A stretch of DNA of 64,000 bases from Rhizobiales bacterium 64-17. GTDB lineage: Bacteria > Pseudomonadota > Alphaproteobacteria > Rhizobiales > Xanthobacteraceae. The stretch spans positions 31,994 through 95,993 of the forward strand of contig MKWA01000002.1 of assembly GCA_001899285.1 (NCBI GenBank), given 5' to 3'. The position numbers and the translations under genes are program-made. Positions 56,022 through 64,000 of the stretch are shown here, one piece after another. The notes under the pieces were generated by a model. That model was given only the letters and a program-made list of their open reading frames with translations, was not told the DNA's origin and ran no database searches. Position 1 is the stretch's first letter; each line of letters starts with the position of its first letter.

Positions 56022-57251
56022 ATGAAGCTCGACATCAGTACGCTGTTCCTGGTGACGATCTATGTCGAGGCGATCCTCGGTCTGCTGCTGCTGTTCGCAT
56101 GGGCGCAGAACACGAGCATCCACGCGGTCGCCTGGTGGGGATTCGGCCATCTTTGCCGGGCCGGCTCGATCGTCTTGTTCGGGATGTATGGCACTGCGCC
56201 CGATCTGGTCACGATTGATCTCGCCAATGCGGTGCTGTTCACCTCCTACGCCGTGACCTGGACTGGCGCCCGTGTGTTCGATGGACGTCCGGAGGAGCCG
56301 GTTTATCTCGTCACCGGCGCGGTGTTGTGGCTGCTGATCTGCCGGCTGCCGGGTCTGTCGGATTCCCTCGACCTGCGTGTGCTGCTCGCCTCCGGCATTA
56401 TCGCTTCCTATACGTGGCTGACGGCGTTCGAGTTCTGGCGCGGTCGCGCCGAGGCGCTGGTATCGCGCTGGCCGGCGATCTTCATGCTGTTCGCGCATGG
56501 CGCGCTGTTCCTGCTGCGCACGCCGCTGGTCGCGGTGCTGCCGTGGCTGTCGACCAGCGACATCTATGGCAGCGTCTGGCTCACCGTCCTGAGCTTCGAG
56601 GCCCTGCTGTTCACGATCTCGATCGCCTTCATCCTGCAGGCAATGGCGAAGGAACGGACGGAACTGCGGCACAAGACCGCGGCGATGATCGATCCGCTCA
56701 CCGGGCTACCGAACCGGCGTTCGTTCATGGAGGAGGCGGAGCGTCTGACCGAGCGCCATCGCGCTCATCCGAAGCCGGTGACGGTGTTGCTGATGGACAT
56801 GGATCACTTCAAGTCCATCAACGACCGGTTCGGTCATGCGGTGGGCGATCAGGTTCTCGAGGTCTTTGCTGAATCAGCGCGGCAGTCGGTCCGCAGTTCC
56901 GATCTGGTGAGCCGTCTCGGCGGCGAGGAATTCGCGGCCGTGCTTCACGACCTGAGTCGCGAGAAGGCTTTCGCGGTCGCCGACCGGATCCGCACGAGTT
57001 TTGCGCAGGCCGCGCTTGAAGTGGATGATCACCCGATCGCCGCGACCGTGAGCATCGGCCTCGCGCATTGCGAGTTGGAGGCGTTCGAGTTTGGCGAACT
57101 GCTCGCGCAAGCGGACCGGGCGCTCTATGTGGCCAAGGAGCGCGGCCGCAACCGCGTCGAAACCGCATCGCTCGATCTCTATCGCGGTCGCGACGATCAC
57201 GCCGGGGCCGCAGGCACGGTGGCTACATCCGCCCGTCCGTCCGCTGCCTGA
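56022..57251 (+). CDS. Membrane-bound diguanylate cyclase (GGDEF)
   Basis: A 409-residue protein. Six or seven hydrophobic helices fill residues 1-215, followed by a GGDEF domain (about 225-385). The active site is GGEEF in SRLGGEEFAAVL, a functional variant. An RSSD sits exactly five residues earlier, the RxxD inhibitory site for c-di-GMP. The ATG at 56022 is preferred over GTG 55974 since it begins the first helix. It likely makes c-di-GMP in response to an unknown membrane signal; no EAL domain. Confidence 0.9.
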   Translation: MKLDISTLFLVTIYVEAILGLLLLFAWAQNTSIHAVAWWGFGHLCRAGSIVLFGMYGTAPDLVTIDLANAVLFTSYAVTWTGARVFDGRPEEPVYLVTGAVLWLLICRLPGLSDSLDLRVLLASGIIASYTWLTAFEFWRGRAEALVSRWPAIFMLFAHGALFLLRTPLVAVLPWLSTSDIYGSVWLTVLSFEALLFTISIAFILQAMAKERTELRHKTAAMIDPLTGLPNRRSFMEEAERLTERHRAHPKPVTVLLMDMDHFKSINDRFGHAVGDQVLEVFAESARQSVRSSDLVSRLGGEEFAAVLHDLSREKAFAVADRIRTSFAQAALEVDDHPIAATVSIGLAHCELEAFEFGELLAQADRALYVAKERGRNRVETASLDLYRGRDDHAGAAGTVATSARPSAA

Positions 57252-57434
57252 CGTAACCGGCAGCGCGCGGCGCGTCCCGCCATTCGGGTAGCGGCGATTC
57301 CGCATTTGACGGCTCGCCGCGGTTTGTCCAATTTACCCTCCACGACACGGTTCGGAGCCAGGCCAGCGCACGGCCGGTGTTCTGCTGCCGGGATTCGAGG
57401 GGCGCAAGTTGTGATGCGCAATGGGAGGGACTTC

Positions 57435-58655
57435 ATGAAAAAAAGCACAATGGCGACATGGCTCGGCGGCGCGGCGGCGGGCTTGCTGCTGGCGACGGCG
57501 GCTCAGGCCGAGAACATCAAGATTGGCGTAATGCTGCCGTTTTCCGGCGTGAACGCCGATCTCGGCGACGTGCAGATCAAGGCGATCGATCTGTATATGA
57601 AACTGCACGGCAAGGATGTTGCACCGCACACGGTCGAACTGATCAAGCGCGATGAAGGTCCGCCGTCCGGCGCCAACGCCAAGACGGTCGCGACCGAACT
57701 GATCACCCGTGACAAGGTCAATCTCATCCTTGGTGTGATCTTCTCGCCATCGGCGATCGCCATGGCGCCGGTGATGACGCAGGCCAAGATCCCGTTCGTC
57801 GAGACCAACGCCGGCACCGCGTGGATCACCAATCTGTCGCCCTATATCGTGCGGTTCTCCTTCAGCATGTGGCACGATGGCTATGCCATGGGCCAGTACG
57901 CGGCGAAGGATTTGAAGTGTAAGACCGCGGCGATGGGCTACACCGACTTCCCGCCGGGTAAGGACTCCACCGACGCATTCAAGATGTCGTTCGAAAAGAA
58001 CGGCGGCAAGATCACCGACTCGATCCCGATGGGATCGCCGGCGCAGGTTCCCGACATGGCACCGTTCTTCCAGCGCGTGAAGGACGCGAAGCCGGATTGC
58101 TTCTACGTCTTCATCCCGTCCGGCAATCATGCGTCGGCCGTGGTCAAGACCTATGGCGAGCTCGGTCTGCGGCAGGCCGGCATCAAGCTGGTTGGTCCGA
58201 AGGACGTGATCCCGGACAGCAAGCTGCAGCCGATGGGTGATGCCGCGGTCGGCACCATCGTCATGAGCTCGTATTCCAACGACCTCGACAACAAGGTGAA
58301 CAAGGAGTTCGTCAAGGCCTGGCACGATGCTTACGGCAAGGACAACTATCCGGACTTTATGTCGGCGGCCGCCTGGGATTCCATGCATGCCGTGTTCCAG
58401 ACCATCAAGAAGCTGAACGGCAAGTTCACCGGCGAACAGTTCGTCGATGCGCTCAAGAACTGGTCCGGTGAGGGGCCGCGTGGTCCGGTCAAGATCGATC
58501 CCGCAACACGCGACATCGTGCAGAACGAATACGCGCTTGAAGTGATCAAGAAGCCCGACGGCAAGCTCGGTACCAAGGTTCTCGGTACGATCCCGCAGGT
58601 CAAGGATGAGTGCAAGGCGCTCAAGGTCGGCCGTTGCGGCGAGGCTCCGAAGTAA
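57435..58655 (+). CDS. livJ: Branched-chain amino acid-type ABC transporter substrate-binding protein
   Basis: A 406-residue periplasmic binding protein with a Sec signal (KKSTMATWLGGAAAGLLLA up to AQA) and Peripla_BP_6 features (IKIGVMLPFSGVNADLGDVQ, AMAPVMTQAKIPFVETNAGT). GGGAGGGA at 57423-57430 sets the ATG 57435 start. First gene of a livJHMGF cluster. The set is next to an anthranilate-type dioxygenase gene, so the ligand might be an aromatic compound rather than Leu/Ile/Val. Confidence 0.9.
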   Translation: MKKSTMATWLGGAAAGLLLATAAQAENIKIGVMLPFSGVNADLGDVQIKAIDLYMKLHGKDVAPHTVELIKRDEGPPSGANAKTVATELITRDKVNLILGVIFSPSAIAMAPVMTQAKIPFVETNAGTAWITNLSPYIVRFSFSMWHDGYAMGQYAAKDLKCKTAAMGYTDFPPGKDSTDAFKMSFEKNGGKITDSIPMGSPAQVPDMAPFFQRVKDAKPDCFYVFIPSGNHASAVVKTYGELGLRQAGIKLVGPKDVIPDSKLQPMGDAAVGTIVMSSYSNDLDNKVNKEFVKAWHDAYGKDNYPDFMSAAAWDSMHAVFQTIKKLNGKFTGEQFVDALKNWSGEGPRGPVKIDPATRDIVQNEYALEVIKKPDGKLGTKVLGTIPQVKDECKALKVGRCGEAPK

Positions 58656-58711
58656 GATCGGCGACCGGGCGCGCCTGACTCAAGGCGCGTCCGTCGCATC
58701 TTTTGCCGGAC

Positions 58712-58743
58712 GCGCGGCCGCAAGGCTGCGCGGCCGCTTTTCC
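58712..58743 (+). terminator. Hairpin after the binding-protein gene, likely attenuator
   Basis: GCGGCCGC at 58714-58721 pairs with GCGGCCGC at 58730-58737 around an eight-base loop, followed by TTTT. Placed between the binding-protein gene and the permease genes, it could lower expression of the membrane components relative to the binding protein. Confidence 0.6.
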
Positions 58744-58764
58744 TGACACGCACAGAGACATCTC

Positions 58765-59634
58765 GTGCCTTCATTTGCCGCGATTATCAGCATCCTGTTC
58801 GATGGTCTCGCCTATGCGATGGTGCTCTTCATCATCTCGGTTGGGCTGTCGATCACGATGGGATTGATGGGTTTCGTCAATCTCGCCCACGGCGCCTTTG
58901 CCATGGCGGGCGGATATCTGGTTGTGAGCTTGACGCGCAGTCTCGGCATACCGTTTTTGCCGGCGCTGGTTATCGCGGCCGTGATCGTCGGTGCTGCCAG
59001 CATCCCGTTCGAACGGATCCTGTATTCGCGCTTGTACAAGGCGACCGAACTCGATCAGGTGTTGCTGACCATCGGACTGGCGTTCATGTCGATCGCCGTC
59101 TGCACGATGATCTACGGGCCGGCTCCGCTCACCATCCGGTTGCCGTCGATTTTGACCGGACAACTCGACATCGGCGTCCGCACGGTTCCGACCTATCGTG
59201 CTTTTGTCATCGTGGTCGGCGTCGTCCTGATCGCCGTGCTCTGGTATACGTTCGAGCGCACCAATATCGGCGCGAAAATCCGCGCTGCGGTCGACAATCG
59301 TCGGATGGCGCAATCGATCGGCATCAATGTCGATCGGTTATTCACGCTGACCTTCGCGCTCGGTAGCGGGCTTGCTGCGCTCGGCGGCGGTCTTGCGGTT
59401 CAGACGTTCGGCCTGACGCCCAGCTTTGCCGTCCTCTATCTGGTGTTCTTCCTGTTGATCGTCTCCGTCGGCGGGCTCGGCAGCCTCAAGGGCACGCTGG
59501 TCGCCTCGATCGTGCTGGGCGTGTTCGACGTCGGCGGCAAATATCTGACGCCGGAAGCCGGTGGTTTCTTCATTTACGCGCTGGCGCTCGCCATCCTTCT
59601 TGTCAAACCGGCAGGTCTCTATGGCCGCGAGTGA
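58765..59634 (+). CDS. livH: Branched-chain amino acid-type ABC permease LivH
   Basis: A 289-residue permease with about eight helices: GLSITMGLMGFVNLAHGAFAM and the LGSLKGTLVASIVLGVFDVGG ending are typical LivH. Starts with GTG. It overlaps livM by 14 bases. Confidence 0.92.
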   Translation: MPSFAAIISILFDGLAYAMVLFIISVGLSITMGLMGFVNLAHGAFAMAGGYLVVSLTRSLGIPFLPALVIAAVIVGAASIPFERILYSRLYKATELDQVLLTIGLAFMSIAVCTMIYGPAPLTIRLPSILTGQLDIGVRTVPTYRAFVIVVGVVLIAVLWYTFERTNIGAKIRAAVDNRRMAQSIGINVDRLFTLTFALGSGLAALGGGLAVQTFGLTPSFAVLYLVFFLLIVSVGGLGSLKGTLVASIVLGVFDVGGKYLTPEAGGFFIYALALAILLVKPAGLYGRE

Positions 59635-60643
59635 TGTGACGACCGCCGGTCCGGACGACCGGCGCGCGCGAGCGCGAGCGTTTATCGAGCGGCGGCACCG
59701 CATCCGCCTCGGTGAGATTGTTCCGTGGCTGCTGATCGCCGCCGTCTTTTTCATTTTTCCGGATCGTACGACATTCGGCACGCAGGTGCTGATCGCGATC
59801 ATGTTCGCGCTGTCGCTCGATCTGATCCTTGGTTATGCGGGCATTGTCACGCTTGGCCATGCCGCGTTCTTCGGGATCGGCGCCTATACGGTCGCGATCC
59901 TGTCGGCACGTCTCGGATGGGGCGAGCCGATCAGCATGCTGTTTGCGGCGGCTGTCCTTGCTGGCATCGGCGGGCTGATTTCCGGCTGGTTCCTGCTGCG
60001 CTATCGAGGCCTAACCCTCCTGATGCTGACTCTGGCGACGGCGGTGCTGTTGCAGGAGTTCGGCAACTACCGCTCCGACATCACTGGCGGTTACGACGGC
60101 GTGCCGGGCATGGAGATCTGGAAGCTATTGGGCGTGTTCGAGAACGATCTCTGGGGCCACAACTATTATATCTACACGGCGATCGTTCTGTTCGTCGTTT
60201 TCATCGTGGTGCGGCACATCATCTATTCGCCGTTCGGCCAGGCGCTGGTCGGCATCCGCGAGAATGTGCGGCGCATGCACGCGATTGGTTCGCCGGTGCA
60301 TCGCCGGCTGGTCATCTCCTACACGATCGCGGCGGCGATTGCCGGCATCGCCGGTGCGCTGTTTGCGGAATCGACCGCCTACACGACGCTCGGCGTGTTC
60401 GACTTCGACAATTCCGCCAAGGTGATGGTGATGCTGATCCTCGGCGGCACCGGGCGTCTGTATGGTGCGTTCGCCGGTGCGACCATCTACATGATCCTCG
60501 AGGACGAATTCTCCAAGGCGTTTCCTGAGTACTGGCAGTTCGGCATCGGCCTGGTGCTGGTGCTGACGGTGCTGTTCGCCCGGCGCGGCTTGCTCGGCCT
60601 GTTCGAAGACGTCGCGCAATATTTCCGGCGGAGCAAGTCATGA
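59621..60643 (+). CDS. livM: Branched-chain amino acid-type ABC permease LivM
   Basis: A 340-residue permease with about nine helices and the family motif LDLILGYAGIVTLGHAAFFG. The ATG at 59621 lies within the end of livH; earlier in-frame codons are shadow coding. It overlaps livG by four bases (ATGA). Confidence 0.91.
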   Translation: MAASDVTTAGPDDRRARARAFIERRHRIRLGEIVPWLLIAAVFFIFPDRTTFGTQVLIAIMFALSLDLILGYAGIVTLGHAAFFGIGAYTVAILSARLGWGEPISMLFAAAVLAGIGGLISGWFLLRYRGLTLLMLTLATAVLLQEFGNYRSDITGGYDGVPGMEIWKLLGVFENDLWGHNYYIYTAIVLFVVFIVVRHIIYSPFGQALVGIRENVRRMHAIGSPVHRRLVISYTIAAAIAGIAGALFAESTAYTTLGVFDFDNSAKVMVMLILGGTGRLYGAFAGATIYMILEDEFSKAFPEYWQFGIGLVLVLTVLFARRGLLGLFEDVAQYFRRSKS

Positions 60644-61428
60644 CCGCCGTGCTGCAGATCGAAAAGCTCAACCGCAATTTCGGCGCGCTGAAGGTCACGC
60701 GCGATGTCGACCTGACGCTGGAACGGGGTGCGCGCCGCGCGCTGATCGGCCCGAACGGCGCCGGCAAAACCACGCTGATCAACCTGATCACCGGCGGACT
60801 GACGCCGACGTCTGGCCGCGTTCTGCTCAACGGTGAGGACATCACCAAGACCTCGCAGGCGGAGCGGGCGCGGCGCGGGATCGCACGCACATTCCAGATC
60901 AACCAGTTGTTCCGCGGCATTTCGGTGCTCGAGAACATCTGCCTTGCGATCGGCGAGCGCACCGGAGCCTGCAACAATCTGTGGCGACCGGCGGGTGCGA
61001 GCGCCGGAATCATCGACGAGGCGTTCGGCTATCTCGAATCGTTGCGGCTTGCCGATGACGCGCTGCGGCTGGTGCGCGAATTGCCGTATGGCCGCCAGCG
61101 TCTGGTGGAGATCGCCATTGCGCTCGCGCAGCAGCCGCGCGTGTTGCTGCTCGACGAACCGGCGGCCGGCGTGCCGTCGTCAGAAAGCCACCTCATTCTT
61201 GATGTGGTGGATTCGCTCGATCCCGAGATCGCGATCCTGATCATCGAGCATGACATGGACGTCGTGTTCCGTTTCGCTCGCCAGATCACTGTACTGGTCG
61301 CCGGCGCGGTGTTCACCGAGGGGACGCCTGACGAGATCAAGCACAATCCGCAGGTGCGCGCCGTTTATCTGGGCGAGGAGGTGCATGGCGAACAGGCCGC
61401 CGGGCAGGGGGCAACGCATCATGGCTGA
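60640..61428 (+). CDS. livG: Branched-chain amino acid-type ABC ATPase LivG
   Basis: A 262-residue ATPase: Walker A GPNGAGKTTLIN, Walker B VLLLDEPAAGVPSSE, His switch IIEHDMDVVF. The signature is LPYGRQRLVEIAIAL, with YGRQR in place of LSGGQ, a common LivG variation. It overlaps livF by eight bases. Confidence 0.92.
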   Translation: MTAVLQIEKLNRNFGALKVTRDVDLTLERGARRALIGPNGAGKTTLINLITGGLTPTSGRVLLNGEDITKTSQAERARRGIARTFQINQLFRGISVLENICLAIGERTGACNNLWRPAGASAGIIDEAFGYLESLRLADDALRLVRELPYGRQRLVEIAIALAQQPRVLLLDEPAAGVPSSESHLILDVVDSLDPEIAILIIEHDMDVVFRFARQITVLVAGAVFTEGTPDEIKHNPQVRAVYLGEEVHGEQAAGQGATHHG

Positions 61429-62143
61429 CACATTGGCCGGGAACGCGTTGCAACTCGAAGCTGTCTCGGCGGGTTATGGCGACACCGTCGTGCTGGAGAA
61501 CTTGACGCTCGCTATCGCGCCCGGCGAAACGCTGTCGGTGATCGGCCGCAACGGTGTTGGTAAGTCGACGCTGCTTGCGACCATTCTCGGCCACACCACC
61601 CTGCATCGCGGCACCATCCGCCTGCACGGCAAAGACATCTCGTCGCTGCCCACCTATCGCCGGGTCCATGCAGGGCTGGGCTACGTGCCGCAGGAACGCG
61701 AGATCTTTCCGTCGCTGACGGTGCTGGAAAACCTGACAGTCGCGGTGCGCCCCGGTCCGTGGACGATCGATGAAGTGTTCAAGCTGTTTCCGCGTCTGGA
61801 GGAACGGCGCACCAATGGTGGCAACCAGCTTTCTGGCGGCGAACAGCAGATGCTCTCCATCGCGCGTGCGCTGGTCGGCAATCCGACGGTGCTGCTGATG
61901 GACGAACCGTCGGAGGGGCTTGCGCCGGTGATCGTTGAGGAACTCGCGCGCGCGGTGAAGCGGCTTGCCGAAGCCGGAGGGCTGGCGATGGTGCTGGTCG
62001 AGCAGAACACGCGGCTTGCGCTCGATATCGGGCCACGCGCCCTGGTGATGGACCGCGGTCATGTCGTCTATGACGGGTCGAGCGAGACGTTGCGGCGCGA
62101 CGCCAAGCTGCTCGAGAAATTGATCGGCGTCACATCCAAATAG
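61421..62143 (+). CDS. livF: Branched-chain amino acid-type ABC ATPase LivF
   Basis: A 240-residue ATPase: Walker A GRNGVGKSTLLA, signature LSGGEQQMLSIARAL, Walker B VLLMDEPSEGLAPV. The ATG at 61421 overlaps livG's stop region; upstream in-frame codons are shadow coding. Last gene of the liv cluster, 146 bases before the dioxygenase gene. Confidence 0.93.
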   Translation: MADTLAGNALQLEAVSAGYGDTVVLENLTLAIAPGETLSVIGRNGVGKSTLLATILGHTTLHRGTIRLHGKDISSLPTYRRVHAGLGYVPQEREIFPSLTVLENLTVAVRPGPWTIDEVFKLFPRLEERRTNGGNQLSGGEQQMLSIARALVGNPTVLLMDEPSEGLAPVIVEELARAVKRLAEAGGLAMVLVEQNTRLALDIGPRALVMDRGHVVYDGSSETLRRDAKLLEKLIGVTSK

Positions 62144-62289
62144 CCGCCTGCAACTTACCGTTCCCGACAGAGTTGCCGGTCTGATGACGTGCTCCGGGCG
62201 CACGTGGATGAGGCATGGCTCGGCCCGTCGCTTGGAAAGCGTGGTCGGATCGGTCACAATTCCTCGAATTTCTGCAACAGGAGGCCCTG

Positions 62290-62874
62290 ATGCTTGATCG
62301 CCCTCAAAACGCCGTCGCCGGCCGTCCGCGGCTGCGCGCCTTCAATTTCCAGAAGTGGATCGACGAACATCGCCACCTGCTCAAGCCCCCGGTCGGCAAC
62401 AAGAAGGTGTTCGAGGATGGCGAGATGACCGTGATGGTCGTCGGCGGGCCGAACGAGCGCACCGACTATCACGACGATCCGGTGGAGGAATTCTTCTACC
62501 AGCTCAAAGGCAACATGGTGCTCAAGGTGGTCGACAACGGCAAGTTCTATGACGTGCCGGTGCGCGAGGGCGAGGTGTTCTTGCTGCCGGCGCATGTGCG
62601 CCACTCGCCGCAGCGTTACGAGGAGGGTTCGGTCGGCCTTGTGGTCGAGCCGAAGCGCCATGCCGGCGACGATATCGATGCATTTGAGTGGTATTGCTTC
62701 GAGTGCAACGCGCTGGTGCATCGGGCGGAGGTGAAGGTCGAGCACCTGGTGCGCGATCTGCCGCCGATCTACGAGGCGTTCTTTGCCAATGAAGCCGCGC
62801 GCAAGTGTCCCAACTGCGGTGCGATTCATCCTGGCAAGAAGCCACCGGCGGGTTGGGTCAAGCGCGTCGCGTAG
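62290..62874 (+). CDS. nbaC: 3-hydroxyanthranilate 3,4-dioxygenase
   Basis: A 194-residue cupin dioxygenase. It opens the ring of 3-hydroxyanthranilate (tryptophan/kynurenine or nitrobenzoate breakdown). Active-site pattern: NERTDYHDDPVEEFFYQLKG with iron ligands His and Glu, and LPAHVRHSPQR with the third His; C-terminal CFEC and CPNC pairs form the rubredoxin-like second metal site of bacterial enzymes. GGAGG before 62290 fixes the start. No other kynurenine-pathway genes are in view. Confidence 0.92.
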   Translation: MLDRPQNAVAGRPRLRAFNFQKWIDEHRHLLKPPVGNKKVFEDGEMTVMVVGGPNERTDYHDDPVEEFFYQLKGNMVLKVVDNGKFYDVPVREGEVFLLPAHVRHSPQRYEEGSVGLVVEPKRHAGDDIDAFEWYCFECNALVHRAEVKVEHLVRDLPPIYEAFFANEAARKCPNCGAIHPGKKPPAGWVKRVA

Positions 62875-62983
62875 GTGGGCCATCCGACCGGTTTGGAGAC
62901 GCCCTGTTATTCCGTGCGGATGACTTGACCGGACTGCGGTTTGCGCTTTCGCTGATGCTTCTTGTGTCAGCGGGATGTTTTGC

Positions 62984-64000
62984 ATGAAGCGCAGCACCGA
63001 TCGCATTCTCACGACCCATGTTGGCAGCTTGATCCGTCCGGAGGCGCTGCAGACTTTTCTGCGCGCCAGACAAGGTGGAAAGCCTTACGACAAGCCGGCT
63101 TATGAACGCTGCTTGACGCAGTCCGTCGCCGAGATCGTCGGCCAGCAGGTAGACGCCGGCATCGACGTGGTCAGCGACGGCGAGTTCGGCAAGGCGATCA
63201 GTTGGTCGCAATATGCGCTGGAGCGATTGAGCGGGTTCGAGCGCCGGCCGATCGCGGGCGGCGCCAATCCGTTCAAGCGTGGCGCGGATCGCGAGCGGTT
63301 TGCGGCGTTCTATGCCGAGCTGGATGCGCATGACGGCGTTTCGACCACGGTGGAAGCCGTCTGTGTCGGTCCGGTGAGCTATACGGGGCAAGCCGAACTC
63401 CAGCGCGATATCGATAACTTCAAGGCGGCGCTGACGGCGACCCCTGCCACCGAGGCGTTTCTGCCGGTCGCCGCGCCGGCGAGTGTCATCCCGGATCGTA
63501 AGAACGAATACTACAAGGATGACGAGGCGCTGTTGTGGGCGATCGCCGAGGCGATGCGCACCGAATACAGGATGATCGTCGATGCCGGCTTCCTGTTGCA
63601 GCTCGACGATGCACGCAATGCAGTGACGTTCGACCGGATGGTGCCGCCGGCGAGCTTCGACGATTACCGGCGATGGCTGGAGCGGCAGGTGGAGGTGATC
63701 AATCACGCTATCGCCGATCTGCCGCCGGATCGCATCCGCTATCACGTCTGCTGGGGAAGCTGGCCGGGACCGCACACCAGCGACGTGCCGTTGAAATCAA
63801 TCGTCGACCTGATTCTGAAGGTGAAGGTCGGTGCCTATGTGATCGAAGGCGCCAACCCGCGCCACGAACATGAATGGACGGTGTGGAAGGACGCCAGGCT
63901 CGCGCCGGGACAGGTTCTTATTCCCGGTGTCATCAGCCACGCCACCAATGTCGTCGAGCATCCCGAATTGGTGGCGGAACGGCTGGTGCGGCTCGCCGGG
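62984..64000 (+). CDS. Cobalamin-independent methionine synthase-like protein (MetE C-terminal type), 3' end cut by window
   Basis: At least 339 residues, open to the right edge. Starts MKRSTDRILTTHVGSLIRP, then VDAGIDVVSDGEFGK, RYHVCWGSWPGP and VIEGANPRHEHEW, the zinc/homocysteine-site pattern of MetE-like proteins lacking the N-terminal half. Stand-alone proteins of this kind may be core methionine synthases or take part in methyl transfer from other donors. It begins 110 bases after the dioxygenase gene on the same strand; whether they share a transcript is unclear. Confidence 0.85.
   Translation, partial: MKRSTDRILTTHVGSLIRPEALQTFLRARQGGKPYDKPAYERCLTQSVAEIVGQQVDAGIDVVSDGEFGKAISWSQYALERLSGFERRPIAGGANPFKRGADRERFAAFYAELDAHDGVSTTVEAVCVGPVSYTGQAELQRDIDNFKAALTATPATEAFLPVAAPASVIPDRKNEYYKDDEALLWAIAEAMRTEYRMIVDAGFLLQLDDARNAVTFDRMVPPASFDDYRRWLERQVEVINHAIADLPPDRIRYHVCWGSWPGPHTSDVPLKSIVDLILKVKVGAYVIEGANPRHEHEWTVWKDARLAPGQVLIPGVISHATNVVEHPELVAERLVRLAG

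Overview
The window is high-GC DNA from an alphaproteobacterium, most likely a Hyphomicrobiales (Rhizobiales) member near Bradyrhizobium/Rhodopseudomonas. The evidence is an aapJQMP general amino-acid transporter, an rkp-type capsule region (PKS, BioF-like synthase, SDR, KpsMTE-like exporter), an Omp25/31-like barrel protein, a Liv transporter and an alpha-2-macroglobulin/pbpC pair. The genus is inferred from gene content, not proven.

Positions 2-11050 hold a lipid-type biosynthesis block. It contains the 3' part of a reducing type I polyketide/fatty-acid synthase with no thioesterase, a translationally coupled PLP-dependent alpha-oxoamine synthase, and a short-chain reductase. On the opposite strand lie a P450 and an LpxL-like acyltransferase, one base apart. 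The first three match the rkpA-rkpG-rkpH logic of the Sinorhizobium meliloti K-antigen region. Together the five genes look like a route to a sphingoid-like amino-lipid, possibly the capsule's lipid anchor (inference). Positions 11397-17940 hold an ABC-type capsule exporter: a KpsD/Wza-like outer-membrane lipoprotein, two KpsE-like proteins, and KpsM and KpsT.

Positions 17941-32085 are a polysaccharide region, visibly A+T-richer in several genes. A minus-strand operon carries rfbC, an unusual epimerase, rfbD, rfbA, an RgpF-like protein, a sulfotransferase/coiled-coil/repeat fusion, a WsaF-like double glycosyltransferase and a methyltransferase. Two further methyltransferases and an Stf0-type sulfotransferase follow. 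A module of about 38 residues with a YPDV...NPL.HY...G..EGR pattern recurs eight times in three of these proteins. The product is probably a decorated (methylated, perhaps sulfated) rhamnose-containing surface glycan.

Positions 32439-35828 look like scar tissue from integration. A 3'-tRNA-Arg fragment in direct orientation with the intact tRNA-Arg(TCT) flanks about 3.3 kb with a decayed aapQ-like pseudogene, one outer-membrane barrel gene with a strong terminator, and several tiny genes.

Positions 36187-64000 are ordinary chromosomal backbone: the alpha-2-macroglobulin/PbpC pair, a four-gene lipid A or polyprenol-sugar modification operon, metC, aapJQMP, sulfur genes (MBL hydrolase, sseA, cysK), a diguanylate cyclase, livJHMGF, 3-hydroxyanthranilate dioxygenase, and the start of a MetE-like methyltransferase that runs off the right edge.
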